A DNA stretch of 64,000 nt, from contig CAVUSJ010000004.1 in the NCBI GenBank assembly GCA_963744105.1, positions 372,001-436,000 on the forward strand, in the 5' to 3' direction. A program made the translations under genes and the position numbers. Position 1 is the stretch's first letter, and every line of letters starts with the position of its first letter. This DNA comes from DASUPK01 sp963744105. GTDB lineage: Bacteria > Actinomycetota > Thermoleophilia > Solirubrobacterales > 70-9. The notes under the pieces were generated by a model. That model did no database searches. It was not told the origin of the DNA and saw only the letters and a list, made by a program, of their open reading frames with translations. Positions 23,246 to 32,008 of this stretch are shown one piece after another.

Positions 23246-24403
23246 CTACTGGTTCGGCAGGGGTGAGCCCGCCAGGAAGAAGAACCAGACCTCGAGCGCC
23301 AGGATGCCGAGGACGACGCACGCCGCCACGGCTCTCTCCGGCCCGCTCATCCCGAAGCGAGCCCTGATGTCCTGAACCCGGTCGCCGCGCTTGGCCCGGT
23401 GCCAGGGCGAGGTCTCCCCGGCGAACCTGGGCCTGCCCGTGAGCCGGTCGTACGTCGCGCTGAGCCAGCCGAGGGCGAGGGCACAGAAGAACTCGAGGAC
23501 CGTCAGCACGACGAGCACGGTCACGACGCCACGGAGGCTCAGGACCTTTCCGCCCTGGGCGTGGGAGCCGACCCAGATCGCAAACAGCGGGGCCCCGGTC
23601 CAGGTGTTGATGCCCACCAGCACCGTCGCCGCGATCAGGAGCATCCGCTTCAGCTGGAGGTGAGCCGGAGGCTCGTGCCGCACCACCGGGGTGGGGCCGG
23701 TGTCCCGGTCCGGCGTCCGTTCGGACTCGGATTCGATCCGGACCCCATAGAGGTCGAGATTGAGGGTGTCCCCGCCGCCGCGGATGCCGGCCGCCAGCTC
23801 GTCGATCTGCTCGGGAGTCACGCCGCCGGTGTGGACGGTCACCGCGTTCGGCTGTCCGTCCTGATGCGCCCTCAGGACCTCGACGCAGTCGCCCACCACG
23901 ACGGCGGTCTTGCTGGTGGCGATCCGCTTCGCGGCCCGGTCGAGGCCGAAGACCGCCTCCGAGCGGCGGTACAGGCCGCCATCCGGCGAGACCACCCACA
24001 TCGGCCATGACGGGCCGAGATGGGTGCCGAGCCCTGCGAAGCCGAGGGTGCGGCCGTCGCGGTCGCGGATCGGGAACATGATCCGGGAGGCGAAGTGCGC
24101 GTGGATGCGTCCCCGCCCCGACACTCTGGCGAGCCCGGACTCGACCACCTCCTCCTCCGAGTAGCCGAGCTCCTCCAGGTGGTCCAGCAGGTCGCTCTCG
24201 CCGACTGGCGCGTAGCCGACGCCGAAGGCCCGGATGACCTTCTCCTCGATCCCCTCTCGGGCGAGCGCGTCGCGAGCCTTGCCGCTGGTCTCGTCCTCCC
24301 AGAGGCGGGCCTCGAAGAACGCGCCCGCGTCATCCAGCAGCTGCGCGAGCCGGTCCTCCGTGACTGGTTTCACCTGCGTCTTCTGCATCCCGCCTGGATC
24401 CAT
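23246..24403 (-). CDS. DnaG-primase-core-like protein fused to membrane helices
   Basis: 385 residues. Residues 25-200 follow the primase core: FFEARLWEDETSGKARDALAREG and IRAFGVGYAP, then HFASRIMFPIRDRDGRTLGFAGLG, LYRRSEAVFGLDRA and a Toprim-like VVVGDCVEVLRAHQDG. The Toprim Glu of the usual EG motif is replaced (VGD), the DxD is not seen, and the zinc finger is absent, so primase activity is doubtful. After a linker come hydrophobic helices (MLLIAATVLVGINTWTG, FAIWVG, VVTVLVVLTVLEFFCALALGW) and a final one (AVAACVVLGILALEVWFFFLAG). Possibly a nucleotide- or nucleic-acid-sensing membrane protein. Confidence 0.65.
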   Translation of the reverse strand: MDPGGMQKTQVKPVTEDRLAQLLDDAGAFFEARLWEDETSGKARDALAREGIEEKVIRAFGVGYAPVGESDLLDHLEELGYSEEEVVESGLARVSGRGRIHAHFASRIMFPIRDRDGRTLGFAGLGTHLGPSWPMWVVSPDGGLYRRSEAVFGLDRAAKRIATSKTAVVVGDCVEVLRAHQDGQPNAVTVHTGGVTPEQIDELAAGIRGGGDTLNLDLYGVRIESESERTPDRDTGPTPVVRHEPPAHLQLKRMLLIAATVLVGINTWTGAPLFAIWVGSHAQGGKVLSLRGVVTVLVVLTVLEFFCALALGWLSATYDRLTGRPRFAGETSPWHRAKRGDRVQDIRARFGMSGPERAVAACVVLGILALEVWFFFLAGSPLPNQ

Positions 24404-24476
24404 CCTCCCATGCCCGGTTGATCGGGGGTTAAGCAGCCGGGGTTTGCCGAATCCGCCACTCAGCGATGCTTAGTGC

Positions 24477-25547
24477 ATGGTCGACGAAGCGCAGGTCACC
24501 TATCTCACCCCTCGGGGGGAGGAGCTGCCGCACGAGTTCCAGTCGCGGAACCTCGAGAAGCGAGCGCTCCAGGCGCTCCTAGCGCTCGGGATCCTGGTGG
24601 CGGTCTTCCTGCTGGCGCCCGGGCTCGGCGAGGTGCGTGACCTGCTGGTCAAGGCGAAGCCCGGCTGGCTGGTCCTGGCCGTCGCGCTGGAGGGACTCTC
24701 CTTCCTCTCCTACCTGGTCATGTTCGGGCCGATCTTCTGCACCGGCCTCACCTGGAATCGCAGCTGGCAGATCGGCGGCTCGGAGCTGGCGATGGGCTCG
24801 CTGGTCCCGGCGAGCGGGGCCGGTGGGCTGGCGCTCGGGGCGTGGGTGCTCCACCGCGGCGGCATGGGCGGTGAGCGCGTCGCCCGGCGCTCGGTCGCCT
24901 TCTTCATGATCAAGAGCGGCGTCAATTTCGTCGCGGTCGCACTGCTGGGTTTCGCGCTCGCGGTCGGGCTGCTCGGGCCCGACCTGTCGCTCTGGCTGAC
25001 CGCTCTGCCGGCCGCCCTGGCTGCCGCCTCGATCGCCCTGGTCGCCGTGTTGCCGCGCTTCGGCCCGGGCGATCGCCCGGGACTGGACGCCTCGCGCGCC
25101 CGGCGGTGGATCAGCGCGTCTCGACGGGCGATGATCGACGGCACGGCCGAGGCGGGGAAGATCCTCCACCGGCGTCATCCGGCCGTGATCGCCGGGGCGA
25201 TCGGCTACTGGCTCTTCGACAACCTCGTCCTCTGGGCGACCTACCACGCCTTCGGCGTCTCACCGCCGCTGACCGTGATCCTGATGGGCTACCTGATCGG
25301 CCAGCTCGGGGGCGCCCTGCCGCTTCCCGGTGGGATCGGCGGCATCGATCTCGGGCTGATCGGCACGCTGATCGTCTACGGCGCGCCGGCAGCGGCGACG
25401 GCGGCCGCGGTGCTGGCCTACCGGATCATCCTCTTCTGGCTGCCGCTGGTCATCGGCGGGATCGCGTTCGCGATGCTGCGCCGCGACATGCCGAGCGGTG
25501 ACGAATTCGCCGCCTGCACCCCGGCGATCGCTGCGCAGTCCGGCTAG
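24477..25547 (+). CDS. Lysylphosphatidylglycerol-synthase-TM/flippase-like membrane protein
   Basis: 356 residues with about eight transmembrane helices. The conserved order of the UPF0104/LPG-synthase transmembrane family is visible: an N-terminal helix LLALGILVAVFLLAPGL-like segment, the polar GSLVPASGAGGLALGAWVL loop, a central MIKSGVNFVAVALL, and the late GQLGGALPLPGGIGGIDLGLIG. The aminoacyltransferase domain of MprF is absent, as in many stand-alone members, which are thought to translocate lipids. ATG 24477 has no overlap with neighbours and is divergent from the primase-like gene. Confidence 0.75.
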   Translation: MVDEAQVTYLTPRGEELPHEFQSRNLEKRALQALLALGILVAVFLLAPGLGEVRDLLVKAKPGWLVLAVALEGLSFLSYLVMFGPIFCTGLTWNRSWQIGGSELAMGSLVPASGAGGLALGAWVLHRGGMGGERVARRSVAFFMIKSGVNFVAVALLGFALAVGLLGPDLSLWLTALPAALAAASIALVAVLPRFGPGDRPGLDASRARRWISASRRAMIDGTAEAGKILHRRHPAVIAGAIGYWLFDNLVLWATYHAFGVSPPLTVILMGYLIGQLGGALPLPGGIGGIDLGLIGTLIVYGAPAAATAAAVLAYRIILFWLPLVIGGIAFAMLRRDMPSGDEFAACTPAIAAQSG

Positions 25548-25551
25548 CGGC

Positions 25552-25827
25552 TTACCTCTTCTTGCACTTCTTAGCCGCCGAGGCCTGGCGCTTCTTGGCC
25601 TTCTTGCACTTCTTCTTGGCGGCCGGCGGAGCGGCCACGTTGAAGTCGCGCGTGGCCACTGGGCCGACGTTGCCGAGTGCGTCTGTTCCCCGCCCCTGAA
25701 TCGAGTGCGCTCCGAGACCAAGCGATGAAGCCGTGAACGGTGAGGAGCATGGCGTGAACGAGCCACCGTCGACCTTGCACTCGAAGGTGGCCGGGAGGAA
25801 CCTAGTCGGTCCGTCGGTCGCGGTCAT
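25552..25827 (-). pseudogene. C-terminal remnant of an Ig-like repeat surface protein with Lys/Cys tail
   Basis: 91 residues. ATFECKVDGGSFTPCSSPF and LGLGAHSIQGRGTDALGNVGPVATRDFNV are the second half of a bacterial Ig-like repeat found in large exported proteins; the first half and any signal peptide are missing. The last 23 residues are a basic tail with KKKCKKAKK and KKCKKR. It probably is what remains of a larger gene, though expression as a short protein cannot be excluded. It sits in the gap between two plus-strand genes. Confidence 0.5.
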
Positions 25828-25868
25828 CAGGAGTTCTCCGCAACGGAATCGGAGAAACTGCGCCGGTC

Positions 25869-27536
25869 ATGCGTCCAGCGCGAATCGCCTTGATCGCCCT
25901 CGGCCTGCTCGCCTCCGCTCCGGCAGCCGCACACGCCTGCGACTCGGGCTCCTTCAATCCGGCCGACCAGCCGCCCTTCGGCGGTCAGACGACAACGCTC
26001 TCGCGTCCGCTCGCACCGGGTGAGCGGCCCACAGGGTTCGAGCTCACCCCCGGCCGGGCGACGGCGATCGCGACCGGTTCGCTGACGCCACAGGGGTCGG
26101 TGCGCCGCTTCGACGTCCGAACGCGGACCGGCGCTGGCCTCCCGCGGCAGTGGCAGGTCGACTACTTCGACGCGGGCGGGAAGGACGTCGGGCAGGTGGT
26201 GATCGACGATGCCGGGGGCTGCGTCGTCGAGAAGTGGACCGGGACCCAGGTCGACACCAAGCTCGCGCGCGGCTACCCCGGCGCCGTTTCCGGGGACGTC
26301 AACCACCTCTGGATCTGGCTGCCCCTCTGCGTCCTCTTCCTGGCGCCCTTCGTCGATCCGCGCAGGCCGCTGCGGCTGATCCACCTCGATCTATTGGTGC
26401 TGCTCGGCTTCAGCGTCTCGCTCGCGCTCTTCAACCACGCGAAGATCGAGGCCTCGGTGGCGCTGGTCTACCCGGTGCTCGCCTACGTCTTCGTGCGGAT
26501 GCTGATCGCGGGGCTGAGGCCGGTCGAGACCCGCGACCGGCTACTGCCCTTCGCCCCGCGTGGGCTCCTGGTGGCGGGGATCGTCGCGCTGGTCGCGTTC
26601 CACACCGCCTACGTCGCCCGGGACGGCAAGGTGATCGACGTCGGCCTGGCCGGCGTGATCGGCGCCGACCGGCTCGTCAAGGGGGACGAGGTCTACGGGC
26701 CGGGGGCCTCGTCCGGGATGCCGATCCGCGGCGACGTCTACGGCCCGGTCAACTACCTCTCCTACGTCCCCTTCGAGCAGGCCTTCCCGTGGAGCGGGAA
26801 GTGGGACGAGGTCTCGGCGGCCCGCGCCGCGGCGCTCGGCTTCGAGCTGCTCACGGCCCTGGCCTTGTTCGCCCTCGGCCGGCGCGTCCGGGCGGGGCCG
26901 GAGGGGCGCACCCTCGGCGTCGCGCTGGCCTACGCCTGGCTCGCCTACCCGTTCACGATGTACACGCTCGGCTCGAGCTTCAACGACTCGTTGGTGGCGC
27001 TGCTCGTCGTCTGCTGCCTGCTCGTGATCTCGTCGGCGCCCGCGCGAGGAGCGGTCTCGGCCCTGGCGGGGCTGACCAAGTTCGGGCCGCTGATCCTCGC
27101 GCCGCTCTTCGCCGCCGGCCGCGGCGAGCGGCGGCCGCGAGCGCTGATCCTCTTCACCCTCGCCTTCCTGGTCACCGCGGCGGTCGTGACGATCCCGCTG
27201 CTCCCCGACGGCGGGTTCCGCGCGCTCTACGATCGCACCCTGGGCTACCAGGCCTCGCGCGGCTCCCCGTTCAGCGTCTGGGGGCAGGCGCCGTCACTGC
27301 ACTTCCTGCAGACCGTCAGCAAGGTCGTCGCGCTCGCCCTCGCGGCCCTCTTCTTCTTCGTGCCCAGGCAGCGCACGACGCTGCAGGTGGCGGCTCTGGC
27401 CGCCGTGCTGCTGATCGCGGTCCAGGTGACCGCCAACCATTGGTTCTACCCCTACGTGACCTGGTTCGCCCCGCTCGTCCTGCTGGCCCTCTTCGCCCAG
27501 CGCAGGGGCCAGGAGCCCGCGATTCGGCGCCCGTAG
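25869..27536 (+). CDS. Multi-pass membrane glycosyltransferase-like protein
   Basis: 555 residues: a signal-like N-terminus (IALIALGLLASAPAAAHA), a periplasmic beta-rich domain of about 110 residues, then ten or so transmembrane helices. Polar loops such as KVIDVGLAGVIGADRLVKGDEVYGP and NYLSYVPFEQAFPWSGKW resemble GT-C/GT87-type polyprenyl-phosphate-sugar-dependent glycosyltransferases, where an acidic loop residue after TM1 is catalytic. The exported N-terminal domain is an unusual addition. Cell-envelope glycan or lipid glycosylation is likely. Confidence 0.6.
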   Translation: MRPARIALIALGLLASAPAAAHACDSGSFNPADQPPFGGQTTTLSRPLAPGERPTGFELTPGRATAIATGSLTPQGSVRRFDVRTRTGAGLPRQWQVDYFDAGGKDVGQVVIDDAGGCVVEKWTGTQVDTKLARGYPGAVSGDVNHLWIWLPLCVLFLAPFVDPRRPLRLIHLDLLVLLGFSVSLALFNHAKIEASVALVYPVLAYVFVRMLIAGLRPVETRDRLLPFAPRGLLVAGIVALVAFHTAYVARDGKVIDVGLAGVIGADRLVKGDEVYGPGASSGMPIRGDVYGPVNYLSYVPFEQAFPWSGKWDEVSAARAAALGFELLTALALFALGRRVRAGPEGRTLGVALAYAWLAYPFTMYTLGSSFNDSLVALLVVCCLLVISSAPARGAVSALAGLTKFGPLILAPLFAAGRGERRPRALILFTLAFLVTAAVVTIPLLPDGGFRALYDRTLGYQASRGSPFSVWGQAPSLHFLQTVSKVVALALAALFFFVPRQRTTLQVAALAAVLLIAVQVTANHWFYPYVTWFAPLVLLALFAQRRGQEPAIRRP

Positions 27537-27628
27537 GCACGGATTTCGACAGCCGGTCGATCGGCCCTCGGCGATCTTTCGACATCGGGCCAAGGATCGA
27601 ACCCCGCACCGCGCGGACAATTTTCCGC

Positions 27629-28375
27629 ATGACGGGAGCGATGAGACAGATCGTCGCCTTTGGCGGCGGTGGGTTCTCGCAGGAGTCCGGGAACCCGCTG
27701 CTCGACGACTACGTTCTCGGCCTCACCGAGACGGCGAACCCGCGCGTCTGCTTCCTGCCGACCGCGAGTGGCGACGCGGACCACTACCTCGTCCGCTTCT
27801 ACAACACGTTCCGCGATCAATGCCGGCCTTCGCACGTCAGCCTCTTCCGGCGCGAGCGGGGCGTCTCCGACATCCGCTCCCACCTGCTCGCGCAGGACCT
27901 GATCTACGTCGGCGGCGGCAGCCTGATCAGCCTGCTCGGCGTCTGGCGCGCGCACGGCATGGACTCGATGCTGCGCGAGGCCTACGAGGCGGGGGTGATC
28001 CTCTGCGGGCTGAGCGCCGGCTCGCTCTGCTGGTTCGCCGACGCCGTCAGCGGATACCAGGGCGAGGTCAACCGCGTTCCCGCGCTCGGTTTCCTGCGGC
28101 ACTCGAACGCGGTCCACTACTGCGACGGCGAGCGGCGCGGCGCCTTCCACCGCCACCTGCTCGACGGGATGCCCGCCGGATTCGCGGCCGAGGACGGGGC
28201 GGCGCTGCGCTTCGTCGGCGACGAGCTGGTCGAGGTCGTCGCCTCGCGGCCCGAGGCGCGGGCGTACAAGCTGGAGCGGCGAGGGAGCCAGGTCCTCGAG
28301 ACGAGGCTGGCGACCCGGTACCTGGGCGCGGACGCCCCGGACAACGTCGTTCCGCTGGTTCGCCAGGCCGCGTAG
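27629..28375 (+). CDS. Peptidase E-like serine peptidase (family S51)
   Basis: 248 residues from ATG 27629; a second ATG at 27641 is equally plausible. IVAFGGGGFS, CFLPTASGD, YVGGGS and the nucleophile elbow GLSAGSLCWF are the S51 hallmarks; the elbow Ser is catalytic in peptidase E, which cleaves Asp-X dipeptides. A His in NAVHYCDG fits the dyad. It is followed nine bases later by a second S51 gene, so this is a tandem duplication with about 40 percent identity by eye, probably one operon in cytoplasmic peptide recycling. Confidence 0.85.
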   Translation: MTGAMRQIVAFGGGGFSQESGNPLLDDYVLGLTETANPRVCFLPTASGDADHYLVRFYNTFRDQCRPSHVSLFRRERGVSDIRSHLLAQDLIYVGGGSLISLLGVWRAHGMDSMLREAYEAGVILCGLSAGSLCWFADAVSGYQGEVNRVPALGFLRHSNAVHYCDGERRGAFHRHLLDGMPAGFAAEDGAALRFVGDELVEVVASRPEARAYKLERRGSQVLETRLATRYLGADAPDNVVPLVRQAA

Positions 28376-28384
28376 GGTCAACCC

Positions 28385-29227
28385 ATGACGGCGCGGCGCC
28401 GCATCCTCGCCCTCGGCGGCCATGACTTCGACCGTCGGGCGGGGAACGACGCCATCTGCGATCTGATCGTCGACCTCGCCGATACGCCGCGCCCAAAGGT
28501 CTGCCTGCTCCCGACTGCGAGCGGGGACCCCGAGGACCAGATCGCTCGCTTCCGCCGGTCCTTCGCCGAGCGGGACTGTGTCCCGCAGGCGATCTCGCTC
28601 TTCCGCCTCGGCGAGAACCCGGTCGACCTGCGTGAGGAGCTCCTCAACCAGGACGTGATCTACGCGGGCGGCGGGAGCATGCTCAACCTGATCGCGATCT
28701 GGCGCGCTCACGGGCTCGACGAGATCCTGCGGGAATGCTGGCGCGAGGGGATCCTGATCGTCGGTCAGAGCGCCGGGGCGATGTGCTGGTTCGAGGGCGG
28801 TATCACCAGCTCGCAGGGGGATCCCGCCGTCGCGAGCGGGTTCGGTGTCCTGCCGGGCAGCCTCTGCGTCCACTACCTGAGCGAGCCGGTGCGCCGCCGC
28901 CGCTTCCTGCGGGCGATCGCGCGCGGGGAGCTCGAATCAGGGCTCGGCCTGGAGGACCAGACCGGCGCCCTCTTCGAGGACGCCGAGCTCTCCGAGAGGA
29001 TCAGCGCCCGCGAGGGCGCCGCCGTCTGGGAGGTCACCCGCGAGAACGCCGGAGCCCGCGAGGTCGAGCTCGAGTCGCGCCAGCTGGAGGACAGCCGCCC
29101 GCCGATCAACGGCATCCGGGCGGACATCCTGGAGCTGCGCCAGACCCTGGCGACACGGGCCTCATCAGGCGGGCGCCCTACCCGCAGGGCTCGAACGATC
29201 CGAAAGGACCGACGCCGGACGCCCTAG
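28385..29227 (+). CDS. Second peptidase E-like serine peptidase (family S51)
   Basis: 280 residues, paralog of the upstream gene. It retains ILALGGHDF, CLLPTASGD, YAGGGSM and the elbow VGQSAGAMCWF with Ser and Gly conserved, and CVHYLSEP as the His strand. The C-terminus is extended by about 40 residues rich in Arg (RPTRRARTIRKDRRR), which the upstream copy lacks, so substrate or binding partner may have diverged. Its last bases overlap the 3' end of the convergent ferritin gene by four. Confidence 0.85.
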   Translation: MTARRRILALGGHDFDRRAGNDAICDLIVDLADTPRPKVCLLPTASGDPEDQIARFRRSFAERDCVPQAISLFRLGENPVDLREELLNQDVIYAGGGSMLNLIAIWRAHGLDEILRECWREGILIVGQSAGAMCWFEGGITSSQGDPAVASGFGVLPGSLCVHYLSEPVRRRRFLRAIARGELESGLGLEDQTGALFEDAELSERISAREGAAVWEVTRENAGAREVELESRQLEDSRPPINGIRADILELRQTLATRASSGGRPTRRARTIRKDRRRTP

Positions 29228-29757
29228 AGCGCGCCGCCGGCGGCCGGCGGCATCGAGGGATCGGTGCCCTCGTCGCCGATCTGCTCGCGGGCGAGGAAGT
29301 CCTCGATCAGCAGCGGGCTCTCCTTGGCCTGCTCGCAGACGTTGAGGAGGTCGTTCATCGAGGAGACCTCCTCGACCTGCTCCTTGACGAACCAGGTCAG
29401 GAACTGCTCGGCGCGGAAGTCGCCCGCCTCGCGGGCGAGCTTGAAGAGGTCGTTGATCTCGTCGCTGACCCGCTTCTCCTGCTCGAGGGCCATCTTCACC
29501 GGGCCGACGACGTCGTCGTAGCGTGTCTGCTGCGAGGTGATGTCGGGGATCTTCACCTCTTCGTCGGTGTCGAGCAGGTACTGGACCATGATCATCGCGT
29601 GGTTCCGCTCCTCGACCGCCTGGCGGTAGAAGAAGGCCGCGAGCCGCGGCAGGGTCTCCGAGTCGTAGTAGACCGCCGCGCCGATGTACTGCTGCTGGGC
29701 GGCGAACTCGTTCGAGATCTGTTCGTTGAGGGCGTCGGCGAAGCTCTGGTCGGCCAT
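29224..29757 (-). CDS. Ferritin
   Basis: 177 residues. Helix A carries NEQISNEFAAQQQYIGAAVYY with the first metal ligand Glu, and helix B AVEERNHAMIMVQYLLD with the E-x2-H ligands of the diiron ferroxidase centre; later QEKRVSDEINDLFKLAREAGD and WFVKEQVEE supply the remaining Glu residues. No heme-ligand Met is obvious, so ferritin rather than bacterioferritin. The Pro/Ala-rich C-terminus is short. It would form a 24-mer iron store and limit Fenton chemistry, in keeping with the stress genes elsewhere in the window. Confidence 0.85.
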   Translation of the reverse strand: MADQSFADALNEQISNEFAAQQQYIGAAVYYDSETLPRLAAFFYRQAVEERNHAMIMVQYLLDTDEEVKIPDITSQQTRYDDVVGPVKMALEQEKRVSDEINDLFKLAREAGDFRAEQFLTWFVKEQVEEVSSMNDLLNVCEQAKESPLLIEDFLAREQIGDEGTDPSMPPAAGGAL

Positions 29758-29770
29758 GTCCGCAGCCTAA

Positions 29771-30838
29771 CTACTCGCCCCAGCGGAAGCCGGTCTCGGT
29801 GGGCATCGGGTCGAGCGGGCTCGACGGCAGCCCCGGCTCGGTGCCGGCGGTGTTGTAGCCGGAGGGCGCCACGTCGTTGGGCGTGTCGGCGTGGAAGATC
29901 GAGGCGAGGTACTGGATGTGGCCGCGCCCGGGGCCGAGCTCCCACTGTCCGCCGCCGTAGGCGCCGATGCCGTTCTCCTCGCAGAAGTCGTAGCCGGCGA
30001 ATAGCTCGTGCAGCGGGCCGAAACGGGACGGCTTGATGTTCACCATCTTCGGCATCCAGGGCTGGCCCTTGATGTCGGCGACCGAGTGGATCGGCGCGTC
30101 CCAGGTGACGCGGTCGGCGACCGGGTCGAGGATCGGCTTGGTGTCGTCGTTCACGTCCGGGTCCTCGAGCCAGGCGTCGGGAAAGGCCTCGATCAGCTTG
30201 CTGTAGAGCTCGGGGTCGGTGTCGACATCGACCGGCGTGCCCTTGTACTGGCCCTTCAGGTCGAGCGAGTCGACCGCGCCGGTTTCGGCGAGCTGGCCGA
30301 TGAGCTCGTCGGTCCAGTCGTTGGTCGGGTCCAGCTTGAAGCGAAGAGTGGGGTAGATCTCAAGCCGCTTGCGGACCGGCTCGATCGTGGAGACCTCCTC
30401 GGAGCCCGGCGGGGTAAGCCGCATCGAGACGACGAAGGTGACCGGCTTCGGCTTCCGGCCGACCACCTCGTGGAGGGACTTGCCGGCCTGCCGGAGCGCC
30501 AGGTCGAGCGCGGCGCTCTCGAACGCCCAGCGGCGGTAGTTGACCGAGACCTCGCGCTCGGGCGGGCTGGGGAAGAGGTCGACACCGTCGAGCAGCTCGG
30601 AGAAGGAGCCGATCGTGTGCGTGCCGGCGAGATCGACAACCGGGCCGGCGTCCTGGAAGGCGACGTGATCGAGGGCGTCGTAGACAACGTCCTCGCCGAG
30701 GCCCTCGTGGCCCCCGCCCTTCAGGTGGATGATCGTCGTCAGCCGCTCGAAGGCGTCGGGGACCTCGAAGTCGAGGCCGCTGAGCTCATAACCCTCGATC
30801 TCCAGCGGCAGGTCCTTGATCTTGTCGTAGCTGGACAT
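29771..30838 (-). CDS. Enolase-superfamily-like protein
   Basis: 355 residues. In the barrel region candidate catalytic and metal residues occur in the usual order: RFKLDP (Lys), DSLDLKG (Asp), WLEDPDVND (Glu), RVTWDAP (Asp) and VNIKPSRFG (Lys). The N-terminal part is a long capping domain. It most resembles the mandelate-racemase/muconate-lactonising group but no substrate is evident. It is transcribed with the ferritin, 13 bases upstream of it, though a functional link is not clear. Confidence 0.6.
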   Translation of the reverse strand: MSSYDKIKDLPLEIEGYELSGLDFEVPDAFERLTTIIHLKGGGHEGLGEDVVYDALDHVAFQDAGPVVDLAGTHTIGSFSELLDGVDLFPSPPEREVSVNYRRWAFESAALDLALRQAGKSLHEVVGRKPKPVTFVVSMRLTPPGSEEVSTIEPVRKRLEIYPTLRFKLDPTNDWTDELIGQLAETGAVDSLDLKGQYKGTPVDVDTDPELYSKLIEAFPDAWLEDPDVNDDTKPILDPVADRVTWDAPIHSVADIKGQPWMPKMVNIKPSRFGPLHELFAGYDFCEENGIGAYGGGQWELGPGRGHIQYLASIFHADTPNDVAPSGYNTAGTEPGLPSSPLDPMPTETGFRWGE

Positions 30839-30883
30839 AGCGGCGGAGGCTACCGGCCGGCCGTTCCCGGCCGCCGGGGCCGA

Positions 30884-31888
30884 TCAGCTCCGGTGGCGGA
30901 GGCGGCGGAAGTGGTGGGTCTGCGCGAGCGCCCACATCGACTCGGGGGACGCCCAGAAGAGCACCGCGCCGGCGCCGCCGGCGAGAGCGGCCCGCAGGCA
31001 GCTCGCCGCGCGGCCCTCGTTCACCGCGCGGATCGGCAGATGGTGCTTGGAGCGGGCGTGGTCGCTGAAGGAGATCTCGACGGCGAGGTTGTGCCGCTTG
31101 CGATGGCTGCTGCGGTACTGCCGGTAGAGGCTCTGCGCCGTCGAGCGCATTCCCCTCTGGCCGCTCCGCCGCTTCATGCACGACGCCTGGGTGCCAACCA
31201 CCTGGATGCCGCCGCGCCGGTGGCCGAAGCGCCGGTTGCGGCGATCGAGCATCCAGGCGATGCGCCCGTAGTGCCAGTCGCCGAAGAAGCCGGGCGCCGC
31301 GCCCACCTTCTGGATCCCGGTATCCGCGTCACGGATGCCGCCGGCCACCCTGCCGACGACCGACCCGAGCCTGTGGATGCTGCGGCCGAAGCTCTGCTTC
31401 CAGCGCGAGAGGTGGTGGTCGGTGGCTCGGGCGTGGGCCCAGTCCTCACGCTCCCAGTCCAGCAAGACCCCCCAGGGCTGCGGCGAGTCGGTGAGGCTGA
31501 GGGCGTAGCCGGGGCGCGTGGGATCGGCTCCGAGGCCGTTCAGCGCGATCACCCGGTTGCAGGGGAACGAGTTGTGCAGGCGGGCGAGGATCTCGTCCTG
31601 CAGGGCCGGGCTGGTGCCCTTCCAGCGCGTGTTGACTACGAAGACGTCCCGCGTCCGGAGCTGCCCGTAGGTCGATTGCAGCCGTACGTACGCGCCGACG
31701 TTGGTGGGCTTGTTGACCCGGATCAGCATCGTGAAGCGGGCCGCTCGGCCGCCCTTGGGGGCCAGCTGGTACGGCGGGGTGGGGCAGCCCACCGGATCGC
31801 CGGACGACGACGAGGGCGCGAACGCGAGCAGGGCCAGCAGGATCAGGGCGCCGGCCATCCATGGCGGGCGGCGATGCGAGTCGGACAT
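30884..31888 (-). CDS. Exported protein of unknown function (paralog of 36280-37482)
   Basis: 334 residues with a signal peptide (MAGALILLALLAFAPSSSSG). It shares long blocks with the 400-residue protein encoded at 36280-37482: RFTMLIRVN, DVFVVNTRWKG, FPCNRVIALNGLG, LLDWEREDW and AVEISFSD, with two Cys conserved (VGCPTPP, FPCNR). The family is unknown to me. The order of strands and helices could fit a TIM-barrel-like glycan-binding or hydrolase domain, but no catalytic pair is convincing. A late Cys in ASCMKRRS is not shared in the same context. Confidence 0.6.
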   Translation of the reverse strand: MSDSHRRPPWMAGALILLALLAFAPSSSSGDPVGCPTPPYQLAPKGGRAARFTMLIRVNKPTNVGAYVRLQSTYGQLRTRDVFVVNTRWKGTSPALQDEILARLHNSFPCNRVIALNGLGADPTRPGYALSLTDSPQPWGVLLDWEREDWAHARATDHHLSRWKQSFGRSIHRLGSVVGRVAGGIRDADTGIQKVGAAPGFFGDWHYGRIAWMLDRRNRRFGHRRGGIQVVGTQASCMKRRSGQRGMRSTAQSLYRQYRSSHRKRHNLAVEISFSDHARSKHHLPIRAVNEGRAASCLRAALAGGAGAVLFWASPESMWALAQTHHFRRLRHRS

Positions 31889-32008
31889 CGGCGTGCACCC
31901 TATGCGCGCGCGGGCGTCGGGGTGTTAACCGCATGCTGTTTCGCGCGCCCGAAGATGCGTCACTGAATATGCTTCCGGCTATCCAGGGAAGCCAAGGAGA
32001 GGCCACCG

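Noticed and set aside
26150..27640. Long in-frame upstream extension of the first S51 peptidase gene
   Set aside because: It runs through the membrane glycosyltransferase-like gene in another frame and is Arg/Ala-rich; the peptidase begins at the GGGGFS motif near 27629.
30008..31966. 652-codon open frame on the plus strand
   Set aside because: It lies across two minus-strand genes with recognisable motifs (enolase-like and exported protein) and reads as Arg/Gly/Val-rich shadow sequence.
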